This document shows, in pieces, positions 1 to 8,232 of a DNA stretch of 64,000 bases. The position numbers were made by a program, and so were the translations under genes. Positions within the stretch are counted from its first letter, which is position 1. The number at the start of each line of letters is the position of its first letter. The DNA is from an uncultured Parabacteroides sp. Its GTDB lineage: Bacteria; Bacteroidota; Bacteroidia; Bacteroidales; Tannerellaceae. The notes beneath the pieces were generated by a model. The model was not told the DNA's origin, searched no databases, and worked only from the letters and a program-made list of their open reading frames with translations. The stretch lies in NCBI GenBank assembly GCA_934725305.1, contig CAKVBA010000007.1, forward strand, positions 1 through 64,000, in the 5' to 3' direction.

Positions 1-377
1 AATGGCACTTTTGATTCGGAAAGTTGGATTTCGCGCCCGCGAAATGGTGCTTTTGAGTTGGAAAGTTGGATTTCGCGTCCGCGAAATGGCACTTTTGATT
101 CGGAAAGTTGGATTTCGCGCCCGCGAAATGGTGCTTTTGAGTTGGAAAGTTGGATTTCGCGCCCGCGAAGTGGTTTTTTGATTCCGGAAAATGGATTTCG
201 ACCCCTCGAAATTGGTTTTCTGACTTGGAAAAATGGATTTCGACCCCTCGAAATTGGTTTTCTGGCTTGGAAAAATGGATTTCGAGGCCTCGAAGTGGTT
301 TTCTGACTTGAGAAAATGGATTTCGACCCCTCGAAATTGATTTTCTGACTTGGAAAAATGGATTTCGAGGGGTCGAT
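1..377. repeat. Tandem array of 42-bp palindromic units downstream of polA
   Basis: Nine consecutive units of 41-42 bp run from the left edge to ten bases short of the polA stop. Each carries a short palindrome starting at 30, 72, 114, 156, 197, 239, 281, 322 and 364. The palindrome drifts as a pair of arms: TTCGCG/CGCGAA in the first four, TTCGA/TCGAA around CCCC in others, and the perfect TTCGAGGCCTCGAA at 281. The last copy has GGGG in the loop, the complement of the usual CCCC. The spacer between palindromes resembles CTTTTGATTCGGAAAGTTGG. The array is cut by the window edge, so its full length is unknown. The period of 14 codons keeps a spurious reading frame open. Confidence 0.9.
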
Positions 378-384
378 AAACAGT

Positions 385-3153
385 TTAATGAGCTTCGAGC
401 CAGTTTTTGCCTTCGCCACAGTCTGCAATCAGTGGCACTTGCAGGGGAATGACCTGTTCCATCTCTTCCAAGACAATCTGTTTCACTTTATTCAGCTCGT
501 CACGCCATACATTGAAGTTGAGTTCGTCGTGAACCTGCAAGATCATTTTACTGCGCAATTGCTCGTGTTCAAAGCGTCGGTGGATGCGCACCATGGCCAG
601 CTTGATAATGTCGGCTGCGCTTCCCTGGATGGGTGCATTGATGGCATTTCGTTCGGCATAACCTCGCACCACAGCATTGTGTGAATTGATGTCCGGCAAG
701 AAGCGTTTGCGCTTAAACAGCGTTTCGACGTAGCCGTTTTCCTTGGCCACCTGGATGCTTTTGTCCATATAGGCACGGATGCCCGGATAGGTGCGGAAAT
801 AGCCATCGATCAGCTCTTTCGATTCGGCCCTTGGGATGCTTAATCGTTCGGCCAGACCAAAGACGGAGATGCCATAGATGATGCCGAAGTTGGCCGTCTT
901 GGCTTTACGTCGCATGTCGCTCGATACCTCTTCGACCGGAATGCCATAGATTTTGGCTGCCGTGGCGGCGTGAATATCGGCTCCGCTCCGGAAGGCCTCA
1001 ATCATGTGTTCGTCTCCACTCAAATGGGCCATGATGCGGAGTTCAATCTGAGAATAGTCGGCCGAGAAGAAGACGCAATCTTCGTTGTCTGCCGTGAAAG
1101 CCTTGCGTATCTCTCGTCCCAGTTCGTCTCTGACCGGGATGTTCTGCAGGTTGGGATTGGTCGAGCTGAGTCGTCCCGTCGAGGTCACGGCCTGGTTGAA
1201 CGAAGTATGAATCTTGCCCGTCTCGGGATAGATCAGTTCGGGTAGAGCATCAATATAGGTGCTCAAGAGCTTCTTCAGACTGCGGTATTCGAGCAGTTTG
1301 CCAATGATGGGATGTTTGCTGCGCAATTTCTCCAACACCTCTTCGCTGGTGCTGTATCCGCCCGTCTTGGTCTTCTTGGCCTTGTCGTCCAGTTTCAGAT
1401 GGTCGAACAGCACTTCGCCCACCTGTTTGGTCGAATTGATGTTGAACTCTTTTCCGGCCAGTTCATACACCTCTTGTTCGATTGCGTTCATCGAGGCCGT
1501 CAATGTCTCTGACGATTGCTTCAGGGCGGCGGTGTCGAGTGTGACGCCGGTATATTCCATCTCGGCCAGCACATAGATCAGCGGCATCTCTATGTCGAAG
1601 AAGAGCGGCTCGACCTGTTCCTTTTTCAGTTCCGGAGCAAAATAGTTTTTCAGCTTCAGGGTGACGTCGGCATCCTCTGCCGCATATTCGGCCACCTGCT
1701 CAATGGCTACATCTCGCATTGTGCGTTGCTTTTTGCCCTTAGGACCAATCAGCTCTTCGATGGCAATGGTCTTGTAGTGTAGATAAGTCTCGGCCAAATA
1801 GTCCATGCCATGTCGCAGTTCGGGATTGATCAGATAGTGGGCGATCATGGTGTCAAATAGCGGGCCGGCCACCTTCACTCCATATTTACGAAGCACCAGC
1901 AGGTCGAACTTGATGTTCTGTCCGATCTTTTGGATCTTCTTATTTTCGAGGGCAGGAGCAAAGCGTGCCACCTGTCCGGCAGCTTCAGTCGGGTCGGCTG
2001 CGACAGGCACATACCAAGCCTCATTTTCCTTCACGGCAAACGACATTCCCACCAATCCGGCTCTGAGCGGATCGATGCCGTCGGTTTCTGTGTCAAAGGC
2101 AAAAAATTCCTGACTCTCTAAAAAGCGGGCTAATTCGGCCTGTTTTTCTTCTGTATCAGCCAGATAGTAGGTGTGAGGAGTGGACTTTAAGTCCGCGAGA
2201 GTTGAATATTTGGAATCATCCGCACTCTCGGTCGCAAATATATCAAAGAGCGAGCCTTGAACAGGACCTTCCGGAGCCGTCTGTTTTTTGTCGTCGCCCG
2301 TCAGTCGGTTGATGAATGTCTTCAGCTCTAAATCTTTGTAAATTTCTATTAATTGATCTTTGTCCGGTTCCTGGCGCAGGCAAAGCTCTTCATCAAACTC
2401 GATAGGCACATCGGTTCGGATGGTTGCCAGGAATTTTGAGAAGCGTATCTGTTCTTTGTTCTCTTCGATCTTCTTCTTCTGTGCACCTTTCAGCTGATCG
2501 GTATTCTCAAGCAGGTTGTCAATCGATCCGAATTGGGCCAGCAGCTTTTGTGCCGTCTTTTCGCCCACACCCGGACAACCCGGAATGTTGTCGGCCGTGT
2601 CGCCCATCAATCCCAGCATGTCGATTACCTGTTCGGTTGAGGTGAGACCATATTTCTCCAACACTTCGGCCACGCCCAACACTTCATAGTCGCCTCCGAA
2701 TTTGGGGCGATACATATATATATGGTCTGCAACCAGCTGGCCGTAGTCTTTGTCGGGCGTCATCATATAGACCTCGAAACCCTTTTGGGCGGCCTGTCGG
2801 GCAATCGTGCCAATCACGTCGTCAGCCTCGAAGCCCGTTACTTCCAGCAGAGGAATGCGATAGGCTTGGATAATCTGTTTGATGATCGGGACCGACTGGC
2901 GAATCACCTCGGGCGTCTCTTCGCGTTGTGCTTTATAGTCGGTATAGGCTTCGTGGCGGAAAGTAGGTCCGCTGGGATCGAAACCGATAGCGATATGAGT
3001 TGGCTGTTCGCGTTTGAGCACATCTTCCAAGCTGTTGATAAAGCCGAAGATTGCAGATGTATTAATTCCCTTCGAGTTGATACGAGGGTTTTTTAGAAAA
3101 GCATAATAGGAACGGTAGATGAGCGCATAGGCATCAATCAGGAATAACTTCAT
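385..3153 (-). CDS. polA: DNA polymerase I
   Basis: Fills gaps and replaces RNA primers during replication and excision repair. All three Pol I domains are visible in about 922 residues. The N-terminal 5' nuclease has EADD near residue 110 and the GDTADNIPGCPG helix-hairpin-helix segment. The 3'-5' exonuclease is probably active, with DTETD near 355 and a later YAAEDAD. The polymerase domain has DYSQIELR near 680, the O-helix RRKAKTANFGIIYG and QVHDELNF near the end. I chose the ATG at 3153 (protein MKLFLIDAY), which matches how the family begins; an in-frame GTG four codons upstream is less likely. It is transcribed alone, and the 42-bp array begins ten bases past its stop. Confidence 0.97.
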   Translation of the reverse strand: MKLFLIDAYALIYRSYYAFLKNPRINSKGINTSAIFGFINSLEDVLKREQPTHIAIGFDPSGPTFRHEAYTDYKAQREETPEVIRQSVPIIKQIIQAYRIPLLEVTGFEADDVIGTIARQAAQKGFEVYMMTPDKDYGQLVADHIYMYRPKFGGDYEVLGVAEVLEKYGLTSTEQVIDMLGLMGDTADNIPGCPGVGEKTAQKLLAQFGSIDNLLENTDQLKGAQKKKIEENKEQIRFSKFLATIRTDVPIEFDEELCLRQEPDKDQLIEIYKDLELKTFINRLTGDDKKQTAPEGPVQGSLFDIFATESADDSKYSTLADLKSTPHTYYLADTEEKQAELARFLESQEFFAFDTETDGIDPLRAGLVGMSFAVKENEAWYVPVAADPTEAAGQVARFAPALENKKIQKIGQNIKFDLLVLRKYGVKVAGPLFDTMIAHYLINPELRHGMDYLAETYLHYKTIAIEELIGPKGKKQRTMRDVAIEQVAEYAAEDADVTLKLKNYFAPELKKEQVEPLFFDIEMPLIYVLAEMEYTGVTLDTAALKQSSETLTASMNAIEQEVYELAGKEFNINSTKQVGEVLFDHLKLDDKAKKTKTGGYSTSEEVLEKLRSKHPIIGKLLEYRSLKKLLSTYIDALPELIYPETGKIHTSFNQAVTSTGRLSSTNPNLQNIPVRDELGREIRKAFTADNEDCVFFSADYSQIELRIMAHLSGDEHMIEAFRSGADIHAATAAKIYGIPVEEVSSDMRRKAKTANFGIIYGISVFGLAERLSIPRAESKELIDGYFRTYPGIRAYMDKSIQVAKENGYVETLFKRKRFLPDINSHNAVVRGYAERNAINAPIQGSAADIIKLAMVRIHRRFEHEQLRSKMILQVHDELNFNVWRDELNKVKQIVLEEMEQVIPLQVPLIADCGEGKNWLEAH

Positions 3154-3227
3154 TGCTCTTAACACGTTTTAGTGGGACAAACTGGGGGTAAATGTACGAA
3201 AAAACTCGCTTACTCGATAGTTTTTGT

Positions 3228-3235
3228 TACTTTTG
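3228..3235 (+). promoter_or_regulatory. Bacteroidetes -7 box for the polyprenyl synthase gene
   Basis: TACTTTTG fits the TAnnTTTG -7 consensus and lies about 20 bases before the start codon at 3254. No convincing -33 TTTG/TTG was found at the usual 19-21 nt spacing. Confidence 0.5.
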
Positions 3236-3253
3236 CGCATCTTTGCATAAGTT

Positions 3254-4228
3254 ATGAGTGAGAGAAGAAAACAAATAGAAGAACCGGTAGCTGCTGAGTT
3301 TGCACGCTTCAATGAAGACTTTGAGTCGTCGCTTCGTAGCGAGACGAATAGGCTGCAATCAGCTATAGAAATACTATTAAACTCTACCGGAAAGCATGTA
3401 CGTCCGTTGTTGGTGTTGCTGACTGCAAAAGCTTGTGGGCAGGTAAAAGACCAAACTATCAACTCGGCTGTTTTATTGGAATTGCTTCATACGGCCACAT
3501 TGATTCATGACGATGTGATTGATGAGACCAAGCAGCGTCGGGGTGTGCCGTCGTTGAATGCCATTTTCGATAATCGTGTCTCTGTGTTGGTGGGTGATTA
3601 TATTCTTTCTACCGCCTTGACGCGTTCTATACAGACGGGAGATTTGCGTATTGTGGCTATCATCTCCAACTTGGGCCGCGACCTGTCAGAGGGTGAAATC
3701 AAGCAGCTCGAGACGGCCGAAGATAGTATTATTGATGAGGCTTGTTATATGCAGGTGATCCGTAAGAAGACGGCCACATTGCTTTCTGCCTGTACCGAGA
3801 TTGGGGCTATTTCATCCGGAGCAACAGCGGAGCAGGTCGATTTGTGCCGTCAGTTCGGCGAGTATTTAGGCTATGCTTTCCAGATCAAAGATGATATATT
3901 TGATTACTTCCACGAAGCTCAGATTGGCAAACCCACCGGTAATGATATTCGTGAAGGAAAGGTAACGTTACCATTGCTGTATGCCTTAAAACAGGGTGGA
4001 GTTGAAGCCGAGGCGTTTCTTCGGGTGATTCGCGAGAAGGATTTCACGCAGGAAAATGTGGAAGCCCTGATTGCTTTTGCCAAAGAACGAGGTGGCATCG
4101 AATATGCCGAAAGCCGCATGAAGGAATATCGAGACAAGGCCGTTGAGGTGTTGCAATCACTACCTGACACGGCTGCCCGTCGCTCTCTATTCGCGTTGGC
4201 TGACTATATCATTGAACGCTCGAAATAA
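3254..4228 (+). CDS. Polyprenyl (octaprenyl-type) diphosphate synthase
   Basis: Trans-prenyltransferase that condenses isopentenyl diphosphate units onto an allylic diphosphate, most likely to make the menaquinone side chain. The 324-residue length is normal. Both aspartate-rich motifs that bind Mg-diphosphate are present: HDDVIDETKQRR near residue 87 and KDDIFDYF near 216. GKHVRPLL near 38 is the isopentenyl-diphosphate binding segment. The gene is divergent from polA with about 100 bp between them, and convergent with deoC. The exact chain length (ispB-like or other) cannot be read from sequence alone. Confidence 0.92.
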   Translation: MSERRKQIEEPVAAEFARFNEDFESSLRSETNRLQSAIEILLNSTGKHVRPLLVLLTAKACGQVKDQTINSAVLLELLHTATLIHDDVIDETKQRRGVPSLNAIFDNRVSVLVGDYILSTALTRSIQTGDLRIVAIISNLGRDLSEGEIKQLETAEDSIIDEACYMQVIRKKTATLLSACTEIGAISSGATAEQVDLCRQFGEYLGYAFQIKDDIFDYFHEAQIGKPTGNDIREGKVTLPLLYALKQGGVEAEAFLRVIREKDFTQENVEALIAFAKERGGIEYAESRMKEYRDKAVEVLQSLPDTAARRSLFALADYIIERSK

Positions 4229-4324
4229 CTCGGCAGAGTAGGAGAGAGGCAATCAATACCGGCGTTGCGCTGCTCTGCGGTCGAAGGTGTTTGTTGTGGA
4301 TTTTACCCATGAAGATGGATAAAG

Positions 4325-4372
4325 AAAAGCATGTAATCTGGTCGGAATAGCTCTGACAGATTACATGCTTTT
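4325..4372. terminator. Bidirectional terminator between convergent genes
   Basis: A 16-bp perfect stem (AAAAGCATGTAATCTG at 4325-4340 with its complement at 4357-4372) encloses a 16-nt loop. A-tracts lie on the left and T-tracts on the right, so it can stop transcription both from the polyprenyl synthase gene and from deoC. Confidence 0.88.
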
Positions 4373-4394
4373 TCTTTTGTATTCCCGTTTTTCC

Positions 4395-4540
4395 TATTGA
4401 TAGAATAGGCCGAAAACGGAGTAGTTATTCCGTCCAAAATGGGTGCCTGTCCAATTCCAACGGAGTAGGCACCCAATCCGAACGGAGTGCCTACCCATTT
4501 TCCGGAAAGTATATACCCTCTTTTAACGCTCTTCGAATGC
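4395..4540 (-). repeat. 22-bp-period degenerate array A
   Basis: About six tandem 22-bp units. CGGAGT anchors at 4417, 4461 and 4483 are spaced 44 and 22 bp, with a related AGT at 4508 in phase. The units share ACGGAGTGCCTACCCA-like text with the arrays at 14.0, 32.7, 48.5 and 61.1 kb. This copy reads in the same direction as those at 32.7 and 61.1 kb. The rest of the gap up to deoC shows nothing else recognisable. Confidence 0.8.
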
Positions 4541-4591
4541 GATGAGAAGAGGGCAAATCATATAAAGATGGCGGTGGGGCGAGTGTGGGGT

Positions 4592-5515
4592 TTAATTACC
4601 CAATCTCTTTTCGATATCACCAACAAGGCTGCTGGCTCCGATACGGAACAGTTCGTTGTTCAGCCATTCTTCGCCCAAGATCTCTTTGACGATGGTGTAA
4701 TACTTCACCGCATCTTCGGCCGAGCGAACACCACCCGACACTTTGATGCCGGCACGTCTTCCAGTCAAATCATGATAGGTTTTAAGCACCTTACACATGG
4801 TGTAAACAGCTTCGAAAGTAGCTCCGGGGTAACCTTTGCCGGTAGATGTTTTGATGAAGTCTGCACCTGAATAAAGAGCCAGGATTGAGGCCTTCTGAAT
4901 GTTGGCAGCCGTTACAAGTGCACCTGTTTCCAGGATAACTTTTAGGTGAGCATCGCGGCAACTCTCTCTGATTTCCTCCAATTCATCGGTCAATTCTTCG
5001 TATGCCTCTTCCATGAAGTAGCCCAAGTTAAGCACTACGTCAATCTCGTTTGCACCCTGCATAACGGCCATGGCAACCTCTGCTATTTTAATTTCGGTAA
5101 AGGTCTGAGAAGAGGGAAAACCACCGGCAACAGAAGCAATCTTTGTGTTTTGAGCTGTCAATGCCTGCTTCACGGTTTCCACGAAATTAGGATAGGTGCA
5201 GATAGCAGCAACATTGGGAACATCGGGACGAGTACCTTCGTAATCGTTTACCTTATCTACCATTTTCCAGATAGACTCTTTCGTATCCATACTGGTCAAA
5301 GAGGTTAGATCGATGCAGCCATGAATCATCTTCAACACCTCCGGTGTGAAGTTTTCTTCGTATTTCTGTTCGATCAATGCATTCACCGCACGAGTTGTCT
5401 CTTCATCAGACAACGGTTGTTCATATTTGCTGATTGCATCGTGATATTTGTCCATTTGTGCTGTCTGTTCGTGATCGTGATCGTGGCCACAATCGCAGTT
5501 GTGTTCGTGTGTCAT
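4592..5515 (-). CDS. deoC: Deoxyribose-phosphate aldolase with metal-binding-like N-terminus
   Basis: Class I aldolase that splits 2-deoxyribose 5-phosphate into glyceraldehyde 3-phosphate and acetaldehyde in deoxynucleoside catabolism. The TIM-barrel core contains the Schiff-base lysine region FIKTSTGKGYPG near residue 225 and the second lysine in GIKVSGGVRS. At 307 residues it is longer than compact DeoC enzymes (about 220-260). Much of the extra length is N-terminal and starts with HEHNCDCGHDHDHE, a His/Cys-rich tail that could bind metal (inference). It is the last gene of a leftward run with mazG, dtd and uvrC, four bases after the MazG-like gene. Confidence 0.93.
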   Translation of the reverse strand: MTHEHNCDCGHDHDHEQTAQMDKYHDAISKYEQPLSDEETTRAVNALIEQKYEENFTPEVLKMIHGCIDLTSLTSMDTKESIWKMVDKVNDYEGTRPDVPNVAAICTYPNFVETVKQALTAQNTKIASVAGGFPSSQTFTEIKIAEVAMAVMQGANEIDVVLNLGYFMEEAYEELTDELEEIRESCRDAHLKVILETGALVTAANIQKASILALYSGADFIKTSTGKGYPGATFEAVYTMCKVLKTYHDLTGRRAGIKVSGGVRSAEDAVKYYTIVKEILGEEWLNNELFRIGASSLVGDIEKRLGN

Positions 5516-5518
5516 AAA

Positions 5519-5851
5519 TTATAACTTTTGATTGTTAATATGTCTCGTTTTATCTCTGTCGGTTTTCTTCTGCAGATTCTTTTCGAAGGCAGCCGTCAGA
5601 TCGATGCCTGTTTGGTTGGCCAAGCAGATAAGAACCCATAGCACATCGGCCATTTCATCGCCCAAATCCCGGTGTTTGTCGCTCTCCTTAAAAGACTGTT
5701 CGCCGTAGGTGCGAGCCATGATACGCGCCAATTCACCCACCTCTTCGGTAAGAATGGTCATATTGGTAAGCTCGTTGAAGTAGCGTACACCATAGGTCTT
5801 GATCCATGAATCGACCATCTGTTGCGCCTGTTGAATCGTGATATCAGCCAT
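5519..5851 (-). CDS. MazG-like nucleotide pyrophosphohydrolase
   Basis: Short all-alpha NTP pyrophosphohydrolase of the MazG/iMazG type, 110 residues, probably hydrolysing (d)NTPs or modified nucleotides to monophosphates. The metal-binding pattern is visible as LTEEVGELAR near residue 34 and, further on, RDLGDEMADVLW near 63 (ExxE...ExxD type). It lies two bases after dtd and four bases before deoC, so it is almost certainly co-transcribed with both. Its true substrate cannot be told from sequence. Confidence 0.88.
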   Translation of the reverse strand: MADITIQQAQQMVDSWIKTYGVRYFNELTNMTILTEEVGELARIMARTYGEQSFKESDKHRDLGDEMADVLWVLICLANQTGIDLTAAFEKNLQKKTDRDKTRHINNQKL

Positions 5852-5853
5852 CT

Positions 5854-6306
5854 CTATTCCTTGTTTTGTGAGTCGATCAAGATGGTGACAGGGCCATCGT
5901 TGAGCAGTTCAATCTTCATATCTGCGCCGAAAGTTCCGGTCTGAACCTGCTTTCCTAATTGAATACTCATCTCTTCACAGAAGGATTCATACATGGGAAT
6001 GGCTGTGTCGGGTTTGGAAGCTCTGATGTAAGAGGGGCGATTTCCTTTCTTGGTTGAAGCCTGCAGAGTGAATTGGCTTACCACCATAATTTCTCCGTCG
6101 CTATCCATGACAGAACGGTTCATTACTCCGTTTTCATCGTCGAAGATGCGTAGATTGCAGATCTTTTTACAAAGCCAATCGATGTCCTCTTGGGTGTCTC
6201 GATCTTCGATTCCTACCAAAACGAGCAGCCCTTTTCCTATTTTAGATTTAAGCTGACCGTCGATGGTGACTGATGCGTGTTGTACGCGTTGTGTAACTGT
6301 TCTCAT
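5854..6306 (-). CDS. dtd: D-aminoacyl-tRNA deacylase
   Basis: Removes D-amino acids (and glycine mischarged on tRNA-Ala) from tRNAs, recycling the tRNA. The length of 150 residues is standard. The diagnostic VVSQFTLQA motif near residue 77 and a C-terminal NDGPVTILID, the NxGPVT motif of DTD, together form the active-site pocket. The start MRTVTQRV is typical of the family. It follows uvrC by 26 bases and is followed by the MazG-like gene after two bases. Confidence 0.96.
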   Translation of the reverse strand: MRTVTQRVQHASVTIDGQLKSKIGKGLLVLVGIEDRDTQEDIDWLCKKICNLRIFDDENGVMNRSVMDSDGEIMVVSQFTLQASTKKGNRPSYIRASKPDTAIPMYESFCEEMSIQLGKQVQTGTFGADMKIELLNDGPVTILIDSQNKE

Positions 6307-6332
6307 TTTATATTATATCGTTTTATGTTTCT

Positions 6333-8162
6333 CTATACATTCTTGTGCTCTGTCTGAGTCAATGCCTCTTTCAGAATGCGGGCTTTGGCTTCTCCGATGT
6401 ATTGTTTCAGGTCGTCAACCGAAGCTTCGCGTATTCGTTTCACACTTTTATACTGACGTAAAAGTACTGTTTTTGTCTTTTCACCGATGCCTTTTATGCT
6501 ATCCAATTCCGATTGGGTTTGTCCTTTGCTTCGTTTGTCTTTATGGAATGTGATGGCAAAGCGATGCACTTCGTCTTGCATACGGGTGAGCAGATGAAAG
6601 AGCGGACTGTTGATAGGCATTCCCACGGTCACCGGAGGAAAACCAAAGAGCAGTTCGGCGGTGCGGTGCCGTCCGTCTTTCGCAAGTCCGGCAATCGGTA
6701 TTGTCAGGTGCAATTCATCTTCGACCACAGAACGAACCACTTCCATTTGTCCCTTTCCACCGTCTGTGATGATTAAATCCGGTAGCGGTAGTTGCTCTTC
6801 AATCGCACGTCTATACCGGCGGCGAACCACCTCCTTCATCGATGCATAGTCGTCGGGACCAACTACGGTCTTGATCGTATATTTGCGGTAATCCTGTTTG
6901 GAAGGTTTGCCCATCTTGAATACGACACAAGCAGCCACGGCGTCGCTGCCCTGAATATTGGAGTTGTCGAAACACTCGATTTGAGCGGGTATCTTTTCCA
7001 AATGTAATGCCTCTTGAATCTCTTTCAACAGTCTTGTGTTGCGCTGTTCCGGATTGAGCTTTTCGGCCTGCTTTAGTTTGTCCACCTTGAATTGTTTTAC
7101 ATTCATCTCGGACAATTCGAGCAATTTCTTCTTGTCGCCCCTTTGAGGAATTGTGATGGTTACATTGCCCAGTTCGATTTCTATAGGGAAAGGAAGGATA
7201 ATCTCACGGGCTGTACTATTGAATCGCTTGCGCATCTCAACGATGCCCAGGCAGAGTAGTTCCTCTTTCGTTTCGTCGAGTCGTTTTTTATACTCGATGG
7301 TGTAGGCTTGCACAATAGCTCCATTGCCAATATGCATATAGTTGATGTAGGCACTATTCTCGTTTTCGGCTATCGTGAATACATCGATATTATGAAGCAT
7401 CGGTGTAACCACCGTCGATTTGGAGCGGTAATTCTCGATGACATCATATTTCTCCTTGATGGTTTGAGCCTCTTCAAATCGTAGTTCGGATGCTAATAGC
7501 TGCATCTTTTCGTAGAGCATTTTGCTTACTTGCGAAATGTTGCCGCGCAAGATCTCTTTAATCTCGGAGATGTTTTGCTGATATTCTTCCTGGCTTTGTA
7601 ATCCTTCGCAAGGCGCTTTGCATCGTTTGATATGGTATTCGAGGCAGACTTTGTAGCGGCCTTCACGGATTGTTTCGGGTGTCAGCGGATACTTGCATGT
7701 GCGGATTGGATAGAGCTCCTTGATCATTTGCAGCATTACCTTGGCGGTATAGACAGAAGGATAGGGACCGAAATATCTGGAGCCGTCGCGCACGATATTG
7801 CGTGTTTGATAGACGCGCGGGAAGTATTCGTTCTTGATTACAATCGACGGATAGGTCTTGTCATCCTTTAGCAATACATTGTAGCGCGGCCTGTATTGTT
7901 TGATCAGATTGTTCTCGAGAAGCAGTGCGTCCTCTTCCGTATCGACTACAAAATATTTGATGTCCCGAATCTGTTTGACCAGTACGCTTGTCTTCTTGCT
8001 GTTCTGTTCTTTGTTGAAATAAGAAGAGACACGACGTTTCAGGTTCTTGGCTTTACCCACATAGATAATGGTTCCCTTTTCGTCGAAGTACTGATAGCAT
8101 CCCGGCTTCTCCGGAATAACAGACAGTATTGTTTTGATATGTTCTAAGACTGTTTTATTCAT
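6333..8162 (-). CDS. uvrC: Excinuclease ABC subunit C
   Basis: Nuclease subunit of UvrABC nucleotide excision repair; it makes both incisions around a lesion. About 609 residues. The GIY-YIG domain for the 3' incision covers roughly 15-100 (PGCYQYFD then GTIIYVGKAKNLKRR). A UvrB-interacting UVR segment lies near 200 (ELRFEEAQTIKEKYD), and the RNase H-like 5' nuclease has IECFDNSN and LIITDGGKGQ. Helix-hairpin-helix motifs end the protein (SIKGIGEKTKT). The ATG at 8162 is preferred over one 24 bases upstream because AAGGAGAG sits just before it. The parS-like site lies between it and mnmG. Confidence 0.97.
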   Translation of the reverse strand: MNKTVLEHIKTILSVIPEKPGCYQYFDEKGTIIYVGKAKNLKRRVSSYFNKEQNSKKTSVLVKQIRDIKYFVVDTEEDALLLENNLIKQYRPRYNVLLKDDKTYPSIVIKNEYFPRVYQTRNIVRDGSRYFGPYPSVYTAKVMLQMIKELYPIRTCKYPLTPETIREGRYKVCLEYHIKRCKAPCEGLQSQEEYQQNISEIKEILRGNISQVSKMLYEKMQLLASELRFEEAQTIKEKYDVIENYRSKSTVVTPMLHNIDVFTIAENENSAYINYMHIGNGAIVQAYTIEYKKRLDETKEELLCLGIVEMRKRFNSTAREIILPFPIEIELGNVTITIPQRGDKKKLLELSEMNVKQFKVDKLKQAEKLNPEQRNTRLLKEIQEALHLEKIPAQIECFDNSNIQGSDAVAACVVFKMGKPSKQDYRKYTIKTVVGPDDYASMKEVVRRRYRRAIEEQLPLPDLIITDGGKGQMEVVRSVVEDELHLTIPIAGLAKDGRHRTAELLFGFPPVTVGMPINSPLFHLLTRMQDEVHRFAITFHKDKRSKGQTQSELDSIKGIGEKTKTVLLRQYKSVKRIREASVDDLKQYIGEAKARILKEALTQTEHKNV

Positions 8163-8210
8163 GTTTTCTCTCCTTATATCAATCAATTAGGCTCTTTGTC
8201 TTAAAGTATA

Positions 8211-8226
8211 TGTTTCACGTGGAACA
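8211..8226. promoter_or_regulatory. parS: parS-like ParB/Spo0J binding site
   Basis: TGTTTCACGTGGAACA; its complement, TGTTCCACGTGAAACA, is identical to the classical Bacillus subtilis parS consensus. It lies in the 70-bp gap between mnmG and uvrC. Such a site would load ParB onto the chromosome for origin segregation, and parS sites usually cluster near oriC. An exact 16-mer match is very unlikely by chance in 64 kb. The ParA/ParB genes are not in this window. Confidence 0.85.
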
Positions 8227-8232
8227 AACCCC

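Noticed and set aside
58-306. 82-codon open frame with a 14-residue repeat (ESWISRPRNG)
   Set aside because: It is a by-product of the 42-bp palindromic array (14 codons per unit); no ribosome site, and it starts and ends inside the repeat.
4487-4870. 127-codon frame over array A and the deoC 3' end
   Set aside because: Antisense shadow of deoC with an array-derived N-terminus.
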